Below, one piece after another: positions 47,727 through 57,261 of a stretch of 64,000 nucleotides of DNA (the first letter of the stretch is position 1; the number at the start of each line of letters is the position of its first letter). A program made the translations under genes and the position numbers. Source of the DNA: Cytobacillus firmus NBRC 15306 (lineage in GTDB: Bacteria > Bacillota > Bacilli > Bacillales > Cytobacillaceae). Location of the stretch: contig NZ_BCUY01000005.1 in NCBI RefSeq assembly GCF_001591465.1, positions 38,003 through 102,002 on the forward strand. The letters are read 5' to 3'. Below the pieces are notes generated by a model that was not told where the DNA came from, did no database searches, and was given only the letters and a program-made list of their open reading frames with translations.

Positions 47727-48710
47727 ATGGCTGTAATTTCTTATATCGATGCGGTAACTATGGCAATCCGCGAGGAAATGGAAAGAGATCCAAAGGTATT
47801 TGTTTTAGGTGAAGACGTAGGTAAAAAAGGTGGCGTATTTAAAGCGACACAAGGACTGTATGATAAATTTGGCGAAGACCGCGTAATTGATACTCCGCTT
47901 GCTGAATCAGCAATTGCAGGGGTTGGAATCGGTGCAGCAATGTATGGAATGCGTCCAATTGCAGAAATGCAATTTGCCGACTTCATTATGCCGGCTGTTA
48001 ATCAGATTATTTCAGAAGCGGCACGCATCCGCTATCGTTCCAATAATGACTGGAGCTGTCCGATTGTTGTACGTGCACCATATGGCGGCGGTGTTCATGG
48101 AGCACTATATCATTCCCAGTCTGTTGAAGCAGTATTTGCGAATCAGCCGGGACTTAAGATCGTAATGCCTTCTACTCCTTATGATGTTAAGGGATTATTA
48201 AAAGCGGCAATCCGTGACGAGGATCCTGTGCTGTTTTTTGAACATAAGCGTGCATATCGCCTGATTAAGGGCGAGGTTCCTGATGATGATTATGTGCTGC
48301 CAATCGGAAAAGCGGATGTAAAACGCGAAGGTGAAGATATCACGGTCATCACTTATGGCCTATGCGTCCATTTCGCTCTTCAGGCTGCTGAAAGACTTGC
48401 TAAAGATGGCATTTCAGCGCACATCCTGGATTTAAGAACGGTTTATCCATTAGATAAGGAAGCAATTATTGAAGCTGCTTCTAAAACAGGAAAAGTGCTT
48501 CTTCTTACTGAGGATAATAAAGAAGGCAGTATCATGGGCGAAGTTGCTGCCATTATTGCAGAGAACTGCCTGTTTGAACTGGATGCACCTATCAAACGCC
48601 TTGCAGGTCCTGATGTGCCAGCAATGCCTTATGCTCCGACTATGGAAAAATACTTTATGGTTAACCCTGATAAAGTAGAAAAAGCAATGCGAGAATTGGC
48701 TGAATTTTAA
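47727..48710 (+). CDS. bkdAB: Branched-chain 2-oxoacid dehydrogenase E1 beta
   Basis: Partner of BkdAA. 327 residues of the transketolase-like beta subunit: LGEDVGKKGGVFKATQGL, DTPLAESAIAGVGIGAAM, RAPYGGGVHGALYHSQS with the active-site histidines, and LRTVYPLDKE. AAGGGGGAGA precedes the ATG, 12 bases after bkdAA. Confidence 0.95.
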   Translation: MAVISYIDAVTMAIREEMERDPKVFVLGEDVGKKGGVFKATQGLYDKFGEDRVIDTPLAESAIAGVGIGAAMYGMRPIAEMQFADFIMPAVNQIISEAARIRYRSNNDWSCPIVVRAPYGGGVHGALYHSQSVEAVFANQPGLKIVMPSTPYDVKGLLKAAIRDEDPVLFFEHKRAYRLIKGEVPDDDYVLPIGKADVKREGEDITVITYGLCVHFALQAAERLAKDGISAHILDLRTVYPLDKEAIIEAASKTGKVLLLTEDNKEGSIMGEVAAIIAENCLFELDAPIKRLAGPDVPAMPYAPTMEKYFMVNPDKVEKAMRELAEF

Positions 48711-48784
48711 TAATGGCATCTTAGTTAATAAAAATGGAAAGCTCGCAGAGGGTGCGGCTCTCAGGCTGGACTCCATTCCGGATC

Positions 48785-48823
48785 AGCTGCACCTGCTGCA
48801 TGACCCGCAAAGTGCGGGCAGCT
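48785..48823 (+). other. GC-rich hairpin just before the bkdB ribosome site
   Basis: An outer AGCTGC/GCAGCT pair encloses CCGCA/TGCGG with an AAG loop. It ends 2 bases before AAGGAGGT of bkdB, in a 130-base gap that is more GC-rich than its surroundings. A translational or mRNA-processing role is possible. Confidence 0.6.
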
Positions 48824-48840
48824 AGAAGGAGGTTACTCAG

Positions 48841-50166
48841 GTGGCTATTGAACAAATTAAAATGCCCCAGCTTGGGGAAAGTGTTACAGAAGGGACTATC
48901 AGCAAATGGCTGGTTTCCGTTGGAGATAAAGTAAATAAGTATGACCCGCTTGCTGAAGTAATGACTGATAAAGTTAACGCAGAGGTACCGTCCTCTTTCT
49001 CTGGTGTAATCAAAGAATTGATCGCAGAAGAAGGCGAAACGTATGAAGTAGGCCAGGTGATTTTGACAATTGAAACTGAAGGCGGCGGTGAAGCTGCCGA
49101 GGACGCACCAGCAGAGACAAAGGCAGAGGAAAAGACTCCGGCTTCAGCCGCGGCGCCTTCTGCACCTGCGGCACCTGTTAAAGCAGCAGATGCCCCAAAA
49201 GGAGTCCGCTATTCACCTGCTGTCTTAAAGCTTTCTCAAGAGCATGGCATCGACTTGAACCAGGTAGCAGGTACAGGCGGCGGCGGACGCATCACCCGTA
49301 AAGATCTTATGAAAATCATTGAGTCCGGTGATATTCCGACAGCTGCAGCGGCTGCGGCCGCACCGGAAAAGACAGAAGCGCCAGCACCGGCAGCTGCACA
49401 AGCACCTTCCCAGCCTGCAGCATCCAAGCAGGCGGCACCAGCACCTAATGTACCGATAATGCCAGGTGATGTTGAAATCCCTGTTACCGGAGTGCGTAAG
49501 GCGATTGCTGCCAATATGCTCCGCAGCAAACATGAAGCACCTCATGCCTGGACAATGATGGAAGTGGATGTTACAAATCTTGTTGAATACCGCAACAGCA
49601 TTAAAGGGGAGTTTAAGCAAAAAGAGGGCTTTAACCTTACATTCTTTGCTTTCTTCGTAAAAGCTGTGGCACAGGCTCTTAAAGAATTCCCGCAGATTAA
49701 TTCCATGTGGGCAGGAGATAAGATCATCCAGAAGAAGGATATCAACATTTCCATTGCAGTTGCAACAGATGACGCTTTATTCGTTCCAGTCATCAAAGCG
49801 GCAGATGAAAAGACGATTAAAGGTATTGGCCGTGAAATAAATGATCTTGCCTTAAAAGTACGTACAGGAAAACTGACATCTGCTGAAATGCAGGGCGGAA
49901 CTTTCACTGTGAATAATACCGGATCATTCGGTTCCGTACAGTCCATGGGCATTATCAATTATCCGCAGGCTGCAATTCTTCAGGTTGAATCCATTGTGAA
50001 ACGTCCTGTTGTCATGAACAATGGCATGATTGCTGTCCGTGATATGGTTAACCTTTGCATGTCACTTGATCACCGTGTGCTTGACGGCCTGGTATGCGGA
50101 CGCTTCCTGCAGCGCATAAAAGAAATTCTGGAGAACACATCTAAAGAAAATACATCCATTTATTAA
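48841..50166 (+). CDS. bkdB: Lipoamide acyltransferase E2 of the branched-chain complex
   Basis: Core of the bkd complex. 441 residues: lipoyl domain (1-78) with lipoyl lysine in MTDKVNAE, an Ala/Pro-rich linker, the peripheral-subunit-binding domain RYSPAVLKLSQEHGIDLNQV (about 121-155), a second linker, and the catalytic acyltransferase domain ending in SLDHRVLDGLVCGRFL (His and Asp catalytic residues). GTG start with AAGGAGGT 7 bases upstream. Lipoylation would depend on the LipM pathway. Last gene of the operon. Confidence 0.95.
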   Translation: MAIEQIKMPQLGESVTEGTISKWLVSVGDKVNKYDPLAEVMTDKVNAEVPSSFSGVIKELIAEEGETYEVGQVILTIETEGGGEAAEDAPAETKAEEKTPASAAAPSAPAAPVKAADAPKGVRYSPAVLKLSQEHGIDLNQVAGTGGGGRITRKDLMKIIESGDIPTAAAAAAAPEKTEAPAPAAAQAPSQPAASKQAAPAPNVPIMPGDVEIPVTGVRKAIAANMLRSKHEAPHAWTMMEVDVTNLVEYRNSIKGEFKQKEGFNLTFFAFFVKAVAQALKEFPQINSMWAGDKIIQKKDINISIAVATDDALFVPVIKAADEKTIKGIGREINDLALKVRTGKLTSAEMQGGTFTVNNTGSFGSVQSMGIINYPQAAILQVESIVKRPVVMNNGMIAVRDMVNLCMSLDHRVLDGLVCGRFLQRIKEILENTSKENTSIY

Positions 50167-50176
50167 TAGTAAAAAT

Positions 50177-50207
50177 ACCGCTGCCCTGCTTTGGGGCAGC
50201 GGTTTCT
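50177..50207 (+). terminator. Terminator of the bkd operon
   Basis: ACCGCTGCCC pairs with GGGCAGCGGT (10 bp, loop of 7 bases), followed by TTTCTT. Confidence 0.88.
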
Positions 50208-50314
50208 TATTGTTCATTGCTTGTTTCTTCTTTGTATACTAAAATAGGTGTATGGAGAATTTAGAATTTTATTATAATTTTCTTGCGGCATTGTTTCTTA
50301 ATAGAAACGGGTCC

Positions 50315-50358
50315 GCTGTCGCACGAAGGGAGGGAACGCTGTCAGCTACAAGGACAGC
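50315..50358 (+). promoter_or_regulatory. Alternative hairpins over the mutA ribosome site
   Basis: GACAGC (50353-50358), which includes part of the AAGGA ribosome site (50350-50354), can pair with either of two upstream GCTGTC copies (50315-50320 or 50338-50343). The near pairing gives a 6-bp stem with a 9-base loop. A second SD-like run AAGGGAGGG lies between them (50326-50334). This could make initiation of mutA structure-dependent. Confidence 0.4.
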
Positions 50359-50363
50359 AGATT

Positions 50364-52226
50364 ATGTCATTAAAAAAAATGATTGAAGAAAAATTCCCGC
50401 AGCAGACTAATGAAGACTGGGAACAAAGTGCAGAAAAAGCTCTTAAAGGGAAATCCTTAGAAACATTATCACGAAATACATATGAAAACATAAAATTGAA
50501 ACCGCTTTATTTAAGAGAAGACCTGGCCGAACGTCCCTTATCTCAGTATCCGGGCATAGAAGACTTCAGAAGGGGTTCATATGCTGCCGGATATCTTAGA
50601 GAAGAATGGAAGGTTGCACAGAAAGTTAGTGCTTCAGCTTCTGAAGAGCTGGCAGAAAAACTCCTAGATGCCGTATCGAAAGGGCAGACAGCACTGGCTT
50701 TCCAGCCTGAACAGTTAACAAATCCAGAGAAGATCAGCATCGCTGTTGGAGAACTTTATAAAAAATATCCTTTCAGTGTGGATGCCGGTCAAAATCACCG
50801 TCAATTAATAGAAGAACTTGCGAAATTAACTGAAAGTGAAAAAATCACAGGGTATATTGCAGCAGACCCGCTTGCTATTAGTGCTGCAGACAAAATGAAC
50901 GATCGCTCAATCGATGAACTTTACGAAAATTTGAATGAAACGGTAAGTGTGGCAGCTGACCATATGCCAAGCCTTAAAACCATCATGGTGAATACTGCTG
51001 TTTATCATAATAGCGGCGCGAATGCCATCCAGGAACTTGCTTTTGCACTGGCAGCAGGAGTAAATCACCTGCAATATTTTCTTGGAAAAGGCAAAAAAAT
51101 CGAAGAAATACTATCAAAAATGCTATTTAAATTTGCTGTTGGCTCAAACTTTTTTATGGAGATTGCCAAGCTTCGTGCGGCAAGGGTTTTATGGGGAAAG
51201 GTGGCAGAAGTATATGGAGCTGAGAGAGACAGTAAAAAAATGGTCATTTCAGCAGAAACGTCATCATTTACTAAGTCAGCTTACGATTCTTATGTGAATG
51301 TGCTGAGAGCGGGGAATGAAGCATTTGCAGCTGTTTTGGGAGGAGTCCAATACCTGCATGTCAGTCCGTATAATGAACCGGAAGGAGCACATTCTCCTTT
51401 TTCAGACCGAATTGCCCGAAACACCCAGCTCATTCTTATGGAAGAAGCGCATCTGCTGAAGGTCTCTGACCCGGCGGGCGGCTCCTGGTATGTGGAGCAT
51501 CTGACGAATGAACTGATTGATAAAGCCTGGGAACTTTTCCTAGAGACAGAAGAGATGGGAGGAATGGCTGAAGCTCTCCAGACAGGGTGGGTTCAGAATC
51601 AGCTTTCTCAAGTACTTGAAAAAAAGCAAAAAGATGTTCATACGAGAAAACAAAGTATCATCGGAATAAATATTTATGCTAACCCTGATGAAAAGCCGCT
51701 TCAAATAGAGGCCGAAACCATTGAAAACAGCAAGAGTGTTATCAAGCCAATCCCGCAGGTTCGGCTTTCAGAGTCCTTCGAAGGTTTGAGGAATTTATCG
51801 GAAAGATTAAAGGAAAAGGGGATACGTCCTCAAGCAGGACTAATCTGTCTGGGAGATTTGAAGAATCATAAGACCCGTGCTGATTTTATTGCAGGCTTCC
51901 TCGCACCCGGAGGGGTTGGGGCAGTCAGAAGCGGCTCAGTAGTGAACCAGGAAGATGCTAAAGCATTTATCCAAGAAACAAATTGCAGGCATTATTTTAT
52001 TTGCGGATCAAATGACCAGTATGACAGTATGGCTGTTCCTTTAATTAAACAACTGAAAGAAGCTTTCCCGTCAGCTGCAATCTATTTAGCCGGCCTTCCT
52101 GAAGAGAGAAAGAGGGATGAATTTAGAGGTGCTGGAATCAGAGGATACATTCACGTGAAAAGCGATTGCTATGAAACTCTCTTGACGATGCTGAACGAGA
52201 TGGAGGTGGCAAACAATGGCCAATAA
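50364..52226 (+). CDS. mutA: Methylmalonyl-CoA mutase small (beta) subunit
   Basis: Non-catalytic partner of MutB. 620 residues with the mutase TIM-barrel (KPLYLREDL..., [29 protein letters not shown]) and a C-terminal cobalamin-domain-like fold (about 500-620) that lacks the DxHxxG cobalamin-binding motif, as is normal for this subunit. ATG 50364 is chosen for the AAGGA site 9 bases upstream; the frame is open a further 27 codons. It overlaps mutB by 11 bases. Confidence 0.93.
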   Translation: MSLKKMIEEKFPQQTNEDWEQSAEKALKGKSLETLSRNTYENIKLKPLYLREDLAERPLSQYPGIEDFRRGSYAAGYLREEWKVAQKVSASASEELAEKLLDAVSKGQTALAFQPEQLTNPEKISIAVGELYKKYPFSVDAGQNHRQLIEELAKLTESEKITGYIAADPLAISAADKMNDRSIDELYENLNETVSVAADHMPSLKTIMVNTAVYHNSGANAIQELAFALAAGVNHLQYFLGKGKKIEEILSKMLFKFAVGSNFFMEIAKLRAARVLWGKVAEVYGAERDSKKMVISAETSSFTKSAYDSYVNVLRAGNEAFAAVLGGVQYLHVSPYNEPEGAHSPFSDRIARNTQLILMEEAHLLKVSDPAGGSWYVEHLTNELIDKAWELFLETEEMGGMAEALQTGWVQNQLSQVLEKKQKDVHTRKQSIIGINIYANPDEKPLQIEAETIENSKSVIKPIPQVRLSESFEGLRNLSERLKEKGIRPQAGLICLGDLKNHKTRADFIAGFLAPGGVGAVRSGSVVNQEDAKAFIQETNCRHYFICGSNDQYDSMAVPLIKQLKEAFPSAAIYLAGLPEERKRDEFRGAGIRGYIHVKSDCYETLLTMLNEMEVANNGQ

Positions 52227-54405
52227 ACCAGATTTTAAAAGCCTGGATATTCATAAAGTAAAACAATCAGCAAAGGATGACTGGAAAAGAAAAGCGGTGG
52301 AAGAAATCAATGCATCCATCGATCATCTTCTCTTTGAAACAAATGAGAGAATAAATATAAAACCGCTATACACAAATGAAGACCTAAAAGATATGGAGCA
52401 CTTAAACGATAAGCCGGGGCTTCCTCCATATACAAGGGGGCCTTATTCAACCATGTATGTGAACAGGCCCTGGACTGTCCGTCAATATGCCGGATTTTCT
52501 ACTGCAGAGGAAAGCAATGCTTTCTACCGCCGCAATCTCGCCATGGGGCAAAAGGGTTTATCAGTCGCTTTTGACCTTGCCACCCATAGAGGCTATGATT
52601 CTGATCATCCAAGAGTCGAAGGGGATGTAGGGAAAGCTGGCGTGGCCATTGATTCCATCCTGGACATGAAGACACTGTTTGATGGTATCCCTTTAGATCA
52701 AATGTCTGTATCCATGACGATGAATGGCGCAGTTTTGCCTGTTATGGCTTTTTATATCGTCACAGCGGAAGAGCAGGGAGTAAGCCAGGAGAAGCTTTCG
52801 GGAACGATCCAAAATGATATTTTAAAAGAATATATGGTGCGCAACACCTATATATATCCGCCGGAAATGTCTATGAAGATTATTGCTGATATATTTGAAT
52901 ATACATCAAAATACATGCCGAAGTTCAATAGCATCAGCATCTCAGGATATCATATGCAGGAAGCTGGTGCACCAGCTGATATTGAGCTTGCCTATACGCT
53001 CTCAGATGGACTTGAATACGTAAGAACCGGACTTAAAGCCGGAATCGATATTGATTCCTTTGCACCGAGGCTCTCGTTTTTCTGGGCCATCGGCATGAAC
53101 TACTTTATGGAAGTGGCAAAAATGAGGGCAGCCCGCTACATTTGGGCGAAAATGATGAAGACCTTCGAACCCGGCAATCCGAAATCAATGGCGCTCAGGA
53201 CGCATTCTCAAACCTCAGGCTGGAGCTTAACCGAGCAGGACCCATTCAATAATGTAACAAGGACTCTTATTGAAGCGCATGCTGCAGCGATGGGGCACAC
53301 TCAATCCCTTCATACGAACGCTTTGGATGAAGCCATCGCATTGCCGACAGATTTTTCAGCCCGCATAGCGAGAAATACACAGCTGTACCTTCAGGAGGAA
53401 ACAGGGATCACGAATGTAATCGATCCATGGGGCGGCTCTTATTATGTAGAAGCTTTAACAGACCAGTTAATTAAGCGCGCCTGGGAGCATATTGAAGAAA
53501 TCGAGAATCTTGGCGGAATGGCCAGGGCAATTGAGACAGGATTGCCAAAAATGAGAATCGAAGAAGCGGCCGCCAGAAGGCAAGCTCAAATCGATTCCGG
53601 AAAAGAAACCATTATTGGTGTGAATAAATACAGGCTGGAAAAAGAAGAGCCGATTGACATTCTGGACATCGACAACACAGCTGTACGATTAAAGCAAATC
53701 GAAAAGCTGGAGCGGCTAAAGTCGTCCCGCGACAATGAGAAAGTTGCTGAGGCCCTGGAGGCTATTACAAAAGCTGCTGATTCAGGGGAAGGCAACCTTC
53801 TTGAGCTTGCGGTAAATGCAGCACGGGTTAGAGCCACTCTTGGCGAAATTTCTGAAGCAATTGAAAAAGTGGCCAGCCGCCATAAAGCGATTATTCGTTC
53901 AATCAGCGGCGTGTACAGTTCTGCTTTTTCCAATGAAGAAGAAATTGCAGAAGTAAAGCAGATGACAGATGAATTCCTTGAAAATGAAGGAAGAAGACCG
54001 CGGATTCTGATTGCCAAGATGGGGCAGGATGGCCATGACAGGGGAGCAAAAGTCATTTCAACAGCCTTTGCCGATCTCGGTTTTGATGTGGATATCGGCC
54101 CTCTGTTCCAGACACCGGAAGAAACAGCTCTTCAGGCGGTCGAAAATGACGTTCATGTCATTGGCATCAGTTCACTTGCTGCAGGCCATAAAACCCTTCT
54201 GCCGCAGCTTGCTGCTGAACTGAAGAAACTGGATAGGGAAGATATTATTGTTGTCATCGGCGGGGTTATTCCGGCACAGGATTATCAATATTTATATGAG
54301 CATGGTGCTTCTGCCATTTTTGGCCCGGGCACCGTCATTCCAGCGGCTGCCCAAAAGGTCATCAGGGAGATATACAGCCGTCTCGGGTACGAGGAAGTGA
54401 CCTAG
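52216..54405 (+). CDS. mutB: Methylmalonyl-CoA mutase large (alpha) subunit
   Basis: AdoCbl-dependent isomerisation of (R)-methylmalonyl-CoA to succinyl-CoA. 729 residues: substrate barrel ([51 protein letters not shown]) and the C-terminal cobalamin domain with [12 protein letters not shown] (base-off His in DGHDRG), GISSLAAGH and GGVIP. The ATG overlaps the end of mutA. It completes disposal of the propionyl-CoA formed from valine and isoleucine by the neighbouring bkd pathway. Confidence 0.96.
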   Translation: MANKPDFKSLDIHKVKQSAKDDWKRKAVEEINASIDHLLFETNERINIKPLYTNEDLKDMEHLNDKPGLPPYTRGPYSTMYVNRPWTVRQYAGFSTAEESNAFYRRNLAMGQKGLSVAFDLATHRGYDSDHPRVEGDVGKAGVAIDSILDMKTLFDGIPLDQMSVSMTMNGAVLPVMAFYIVTAEEQGVSQEKLSGTIQNDILKEYMVRNTYIYPPEMSMKIIADIFEYTSKYMPKFNSISISGYHMQEAGAPADIELAYTLSDGLEYVRTGLKAGIDIDSFAPRLSFFWAIGMNYFMEVAKMRAARYIWAKMMKTFEPGNPKSMALRTHSQTSGWSLTEQDPFNNVTRTLIEAHAAAMGHTQSLHTNALDEAIALPTDFSARIARNTQLYLQEETGITNVIDPWGGSYYVEALTDQLIKRAWEHIEEIENLGGMARAIETGLPKMRIEEAAARRQAQIDSGKETIIGVNKYRLEKEEPIDILDIDNTAVRLKQIEKLERLKSSRDNEKVAEALEAITKAADSGEGNLLELAVNAARVRATLGEISEAIEKVASRHKAIIRSISGVYSSAFSNEEEIAEVKQMTDEFLENEGRRPRILIAKMGQDGHDRGAKVISTAFADLGFDVDIGPLFQTPEETALQAVENDVHVIGISSLAAGHKTLLPQLAAELKKLDREDIIVVIGGVIPAQDYQYLYEHGASAIFGPGTVIPAAAQKVIREIYSRLGYEEVT

Positions 54406-54409
54406 TAAA

Positions 54410-55528
54410 ATGACTGAGGATAAGAAACCGGAATGGTTTGATGAAGAAAAGGCAGAAAATTTTACAAGCATCGTGCGCAGTGGTGTGGATTCAGGTGAGC
54501 CGAAGCAGAAATTCGGGAAAATAGGCAGGTTTCAAAAAAAGTCTGCCTCTCTGCCTGATCTTGACGTTCTTGAAGAAGGCATCATGAGTGGCAGCAGACC
54601 TGTTCTTGCCCGAGCGATCACTCTGATTGAAAGTAACGCAGAGCATCATTTTCGCCATGCACAGGAACTCCTGCACAGGCTCCTGCCTCATTCAGGGCGA
54701 TCGCTTAGGATTGGGATAACCGGAGTGCCGGGGGCAGGAAAGAGCACGTTCATTGAATCTTTTGGGACATATCTATGTAATGCGGGTTTAAAAGCAGCTG
54801 TGCTTGCCGTTGATCCCAGCTCAAGCTTGAGCGGCGGCAGCATCCTTGGCGATAAAACAAGAATGGAGCAGCTATCAAGAAACCCGCGTGCTTTCATAAG
54901 ACCTTCTCCTTCAGCAGGGAAACTGGGAGGAGTCCACAGGAAAACAAGAGAGACCATGCTGCTGTGTGAAGCAGCAGGCTTTGATGTTATTCTCGTTGAA
55001 ACAGTCGGCGTGGGACAAAGTGAAGTCATTGTCAGGGAAATGGTGGACTTTTTTATGCTTTTAACATTGACCGGGGCAGGGGATGAATTGCAGGGAATGA
55101 AAAAGGGCATTATGGAACTGGCTGATGCGGTAATTGTCAATAAAGCCGATGGAAGCAATAAAAAATTGGCCGAGAAAACAAAAGCCGAGTATAACCGTAT
55201 CCTTCACTTTCTTCAGCCAGCTACTAAAGGATGGCAAACGAAAGCCTATACCTGCTCATCTGTCTTTGATGAAGGCATCCCTGAGATCTGGAATGTGATC
55301 AAAACGTTTGAAAATACGGCAAAGACATCAGGAGTTTTTGAAGAAAGAAGAAGGCTCCAGACAAAACAATGGATTCATTCCATGATCCTGGATCAGCTTC
55401 AATTCAGCTTTTTTTATCATCCTGCCATAAAACCGCTGCTTCCAAAAATAGAGAACGAGGTCATCGCAGGGAACAGGACGGTTACATCTGCAGTTGAAGA
55501 ATTGTTTAATGTCTATACAAATAGATAG
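54410..55528 (+). CDS. meaB: Methylmalonyl-CoA mutase-associated GTPase MeaB
   Basis: G3E-type GTPase chaperone that protects the mutase and gates AdoCbl loading. 372 residues: Walker A GVPGAGKST (near residue 105), DPSSSLSGGSILGDKTRM, the ETVGVGQSE switch, and NKAD for guanine specificity. It begins 4 bases after mutB. The N-terminal 60 residues are longer and more charged than in many MeaB proteins. Confidence 0.95.
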   Translation: MTEDKKPEWFDEEKAENFTSIVRSGVDSGEPKQKFGKIGRFQKKSASLPDLDVLEEGIMSGSRPVLARAITLIESNAEHHFRHAQELLHRLLPHSGRSLRIGITGVPGAGKSTFIESFGTYLCNAGLKAAVLAVDPSSSLSGGSILGDKTRMEQLSRNPRAFIRPSPSAGKLGGVHRKTRETMLLCEAAGFDVILVETVGVGQSEVIVREMVDFFMLLTLTGAGDELQGMKKGIMELADAVIVNKADGSNKKLAEKTKAEYNRILHFLQPATKGWQTKAYTCSSVFDEGIPEIWNVIKTFENTAKTSGVFEERRRLQTKQWIHSMILDQLQFSFFYHPAIKPLLPKIENEVIAGNRTVTSAVEELFNVYTNR

Positions 55529-55572
55529 AGCTTCCCGTTCCGGAGCAGCCTTTTCCTGAAGGCAAAAAAAAA

Positions 55573-55670
55573 TGGCCAGTGCCTTGCGGGCACTGGCGAA
55601 TCTAGGGAGTTTAGGGGTATGGATCTAGCTGTAGTTTCATCTTTCCCCGATAACCCAAAAGCTAAACTTT
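55573..55670 (-). ncRNA. Possible minus-strand transcript end or small RNA after meaB
   Basis: GCCAGTGCC (55575-55583) pairs with GGCACTGGC (55589-55597). The run of nine bases is on the left (A on the plus strand, hence T on the minus strand), so this is an intrinsic terminator for leftward transcription, although both flanking genes run rightward. Further right, AGTTTAG (55608-55614) and CTAAACT (55662-55668) enclose GGGG/CCCC, and TTTTTT follows on the plus strand. A structured leftward RNA, or a two-way terminator block for meaB, would both fit. I do not recognise a known RNA family. Confidence 0.35.
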
Positions 55671-55700
55671 TTTGTTCGAAAAATTGACTTGATTGTAAAA

Positions 55701-55729
55701 TTTACTCTTGTATTGGTATTATGTATATA
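55701..55729 (+). promoter_or_regulatory. Sigma-A promoter of brxB
   Basis: TTTACT (55701-55706), 17 bases, TATATA (55724-55729), about 34 bases before the start codon. Confidence 0.5.
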
Positions 55730-55762
55730 GTCAAGAGAATTTTTAACTGAGGAGCGATGACT

Positions 55763-56200
55763 TTGAATATGGATTTCAATTTATTTATGAATGATGTTGT
55801 CAGGCAGGCGCGGCAGGAAATAACACATGCCGGCTTTACGGAATTAACGACACCGGAAGAAGTGGTTGAGGCCCTTAATAAAAAGGGAACCACACTTGTA
55901 ATGGTGAACTCAGTCTGCGGATGTGCAGGCGGAATTGCCCGTCCTGCCGCCATGCATTCCCTGCATTATGATAAGCGCCCTGACCATTTGGTTACGGTAT
56001 TTGCCGGACAGGATAAAGAAGCAACCGAAAAAGCCAGATCTTATTTTACAGGCTATCCGCCATCATCACCTTCTTTTGCACTTCTCAAAGATGGAGAGCT
56101 ATGCACGATGATCGAGCGCCACGAAATCGAGGGCCATGAGCCAATGGCAGTTGTCCAAAAACTGCAGGATGCCTTTGAGAAATATTGCGAAGAGCTATAA
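55763..56200 (+). CDS. brxB: Bacilliredoxin BrxB (YqiW)
   Basis: Removes bacillithiol from S-bacillithiolated proteins in the cytoplasm. 145 residues, the B. subtilis length, with the active-site CGC in [14 protein letters not shown] (about 52-54) and the [11 protein letters not shown] and [14 protein letters not shown] segments. TTG 55763 is chosen: GGAG is 8 bases upstream and the N-terminus aligns with BrxB; ATG 55757 would leave only 2 bases after that site. Confidence 0.92.
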   Translation: MNMDFNLFMNDVVRQARQEITHAGFTELTTPEEVVEALNKKGTTLVMVNSVCGCAGGIARPAAMHSLHYDKRPDHLVTVFAGQDKEATEKARSYFTGYPPSSPSFALLKDGELCTMIERHEIEGHEPMAVVQKLQDAFEKYCEEL

Positions 56201-56206
56201 ACAGAG

Positions 56207-56236
56207 AAAAGTCCCGAATTACGGGACTTTTTTTTG
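56207..56236 (+). terminator. Terminator after brxB
   Basis: AAAAGTCCCG pairs with CGGGACTTTT (10 bp, loop of 5 bases), followed by more T. Confidence 0.92.
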
Positions 56237-56286
56237 TATCCAGTTATCTGAATAATTAAACTTCTGATAAATAATTAAAAACCTTA

Positions 56287-56341
56287 TTGCATAAATATAA
56301 AAATCTGTTAAAATTCATTTTAGTGAATATTTATTAATAGT
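56287..56341 (+). promoter_or_regulatory. artP promoter with possible ARG-box-like sequence
   Basis: TTGCAT (56287-56292), 16 bases, TAAAAT (56309-56314) make a promoter. AT-rich GTGAATATTTATTAATAG just downstream (56323-56340) and TTGCATAAATATAAAA over the -35 resemble ARG boxes loosely. With argR in the window and an arginine-type importer downstream, ArgR control is plausible but the sites are too AT-rich to be sure. Confidence 0.4.
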
Positions 56342-56381
56342 TATGCAGAGATTATTCATATTTTTATAGGGGGAAACAAAA

Positions 56382-57170
56382 ATGAAAAAAGTGATCATGA
56401 TTTCTTTAAGCATGCTCTTAGTTGGTTTATTAGCTGCATGCGGGACTAGTGAAGAAACTGGTAAAAGCGGCTCTGGAGAAAGCTCAGATAAAAAGGTTCT
56501 AACAATGGGTACGTCAGCGGATTATCCGCCATTTGAATATGTAGATTCAGCAAAAGGGGAAGAAATCATCGGCTTTGATGTGGATTTGGCCAAAGCGATT
56601 GCTGAAAAATTGGGCTATGAAATCCAAGTGAAGGATATGGACTTTAACGGACTGATCCCTGCACTGGAAACGAGCCAGGTTGATTTTGTTTTAGCGGGTA
56701 TGACTCCTACTGAAGAGCGTAAAGAAAACGTAGATTTCAGCGATGTATATTATACAGCGAGCCACATGATTGTTTCTAAAAAAGGCAGCGGAATTGAATC
56801 ATTGGAAGATTTAGACGGAAAAACAATAGGTGTGCAGCTTGCTTCCATTCAGGCAGATAAGGCAGAAGAAATTGCTGAAACAGTTGATATGACTGTGGAA
56901 AACCGCAACCGAATCCCTGAATTAATTCAGGAAATCATGGCAGGCCGATTTGATGCAGCTATGATTGAAGACACAGTTGCAAAAGGATATTTTGAAAAAA
57001 ATAAAGACCTGGCCGGTTTCACAATTGAAGAAGATGAAACAGAGGCAGGCTCTGCCATTGCTTTTCCTAAAGGCAGTGAATTAACTGAAAAATTCAATGC
57101 AGAGCTTTTGAAGATGAAAGAAAACGGTGAATTGGAAGAATTGATCGTAAAATGGTTTGATAACAAATAA
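56382..57170 (+). CDS. artP: Amino-acid (arginine-type) ABC transporter binding lipoprotein
   Basis: Extracellular solute-binding protein, family 3. 262 residues with a lipoprotein signal and lipobox LLAACGT (Cys20 lipidated), then TMGTSADYPPFEYVD, IIGFDVDLAKAIAEKLGY and MTPTEERKENVDFSDVYY, typical of polar amino acid receptors. Order binding protein, permease, ATPase and position after brxB match artPQR (yqiXYZ) of B. subtilis, an arginine importer; specificity is inferred from that. AGGGGG precedes the ATG. Confidence 0.9.
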   Translation: MKKVIMISLSMLLVGLLAACGTSEETGKSGSGESSDKKVLTMGTSADYPPFEYVDSAKGEEIIGFDVDLAKAIAEKLGYEIQVKDMDFNGLIPALETSQVDFVLAGMTPTEERKENVDFSDVYYTASHMIVSKKGSGIESLEDLDGKTIGVQLASIQADKAEEIAETVDMTVENRNRIPELIQEIMAGRFDAAMIEDTVAKGYFEKNKDLAGFTIEEDETEAGSAIAFPKGSELTEKFNAELLKMKENGELEELIVKWFDNK

Positions 57171-57184
57171 TTCGCTGGGAATTG

Positions 57185-57221
57185 GCGTCCAAGGCATATC
57201 TTCCTTTGGACGCTTTATTCT
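57185..57221 (+). terminator. Attenuating terminator between artP and artQ
   Basis: GCGTCCAAGG pairs with CCTTTGGACGC (10 bp with one bulged T; loop CATATCTT), followed by TTTATTCTTCTC. A leaky stop here would give more binding protein than permease, the usual need in such importers. Confidence 0.7.
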
Positions 57222-57261
57222 TCTCAGAAAATAAATTACTTACAGAAAGGATGGAAAGATA

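Noticed and set aside
48734..48934. 66-codon plus-strand frame before bkdB
   Set aside because: Runs into bkdB in another frame, has no ribosome site and covers a structured gap.
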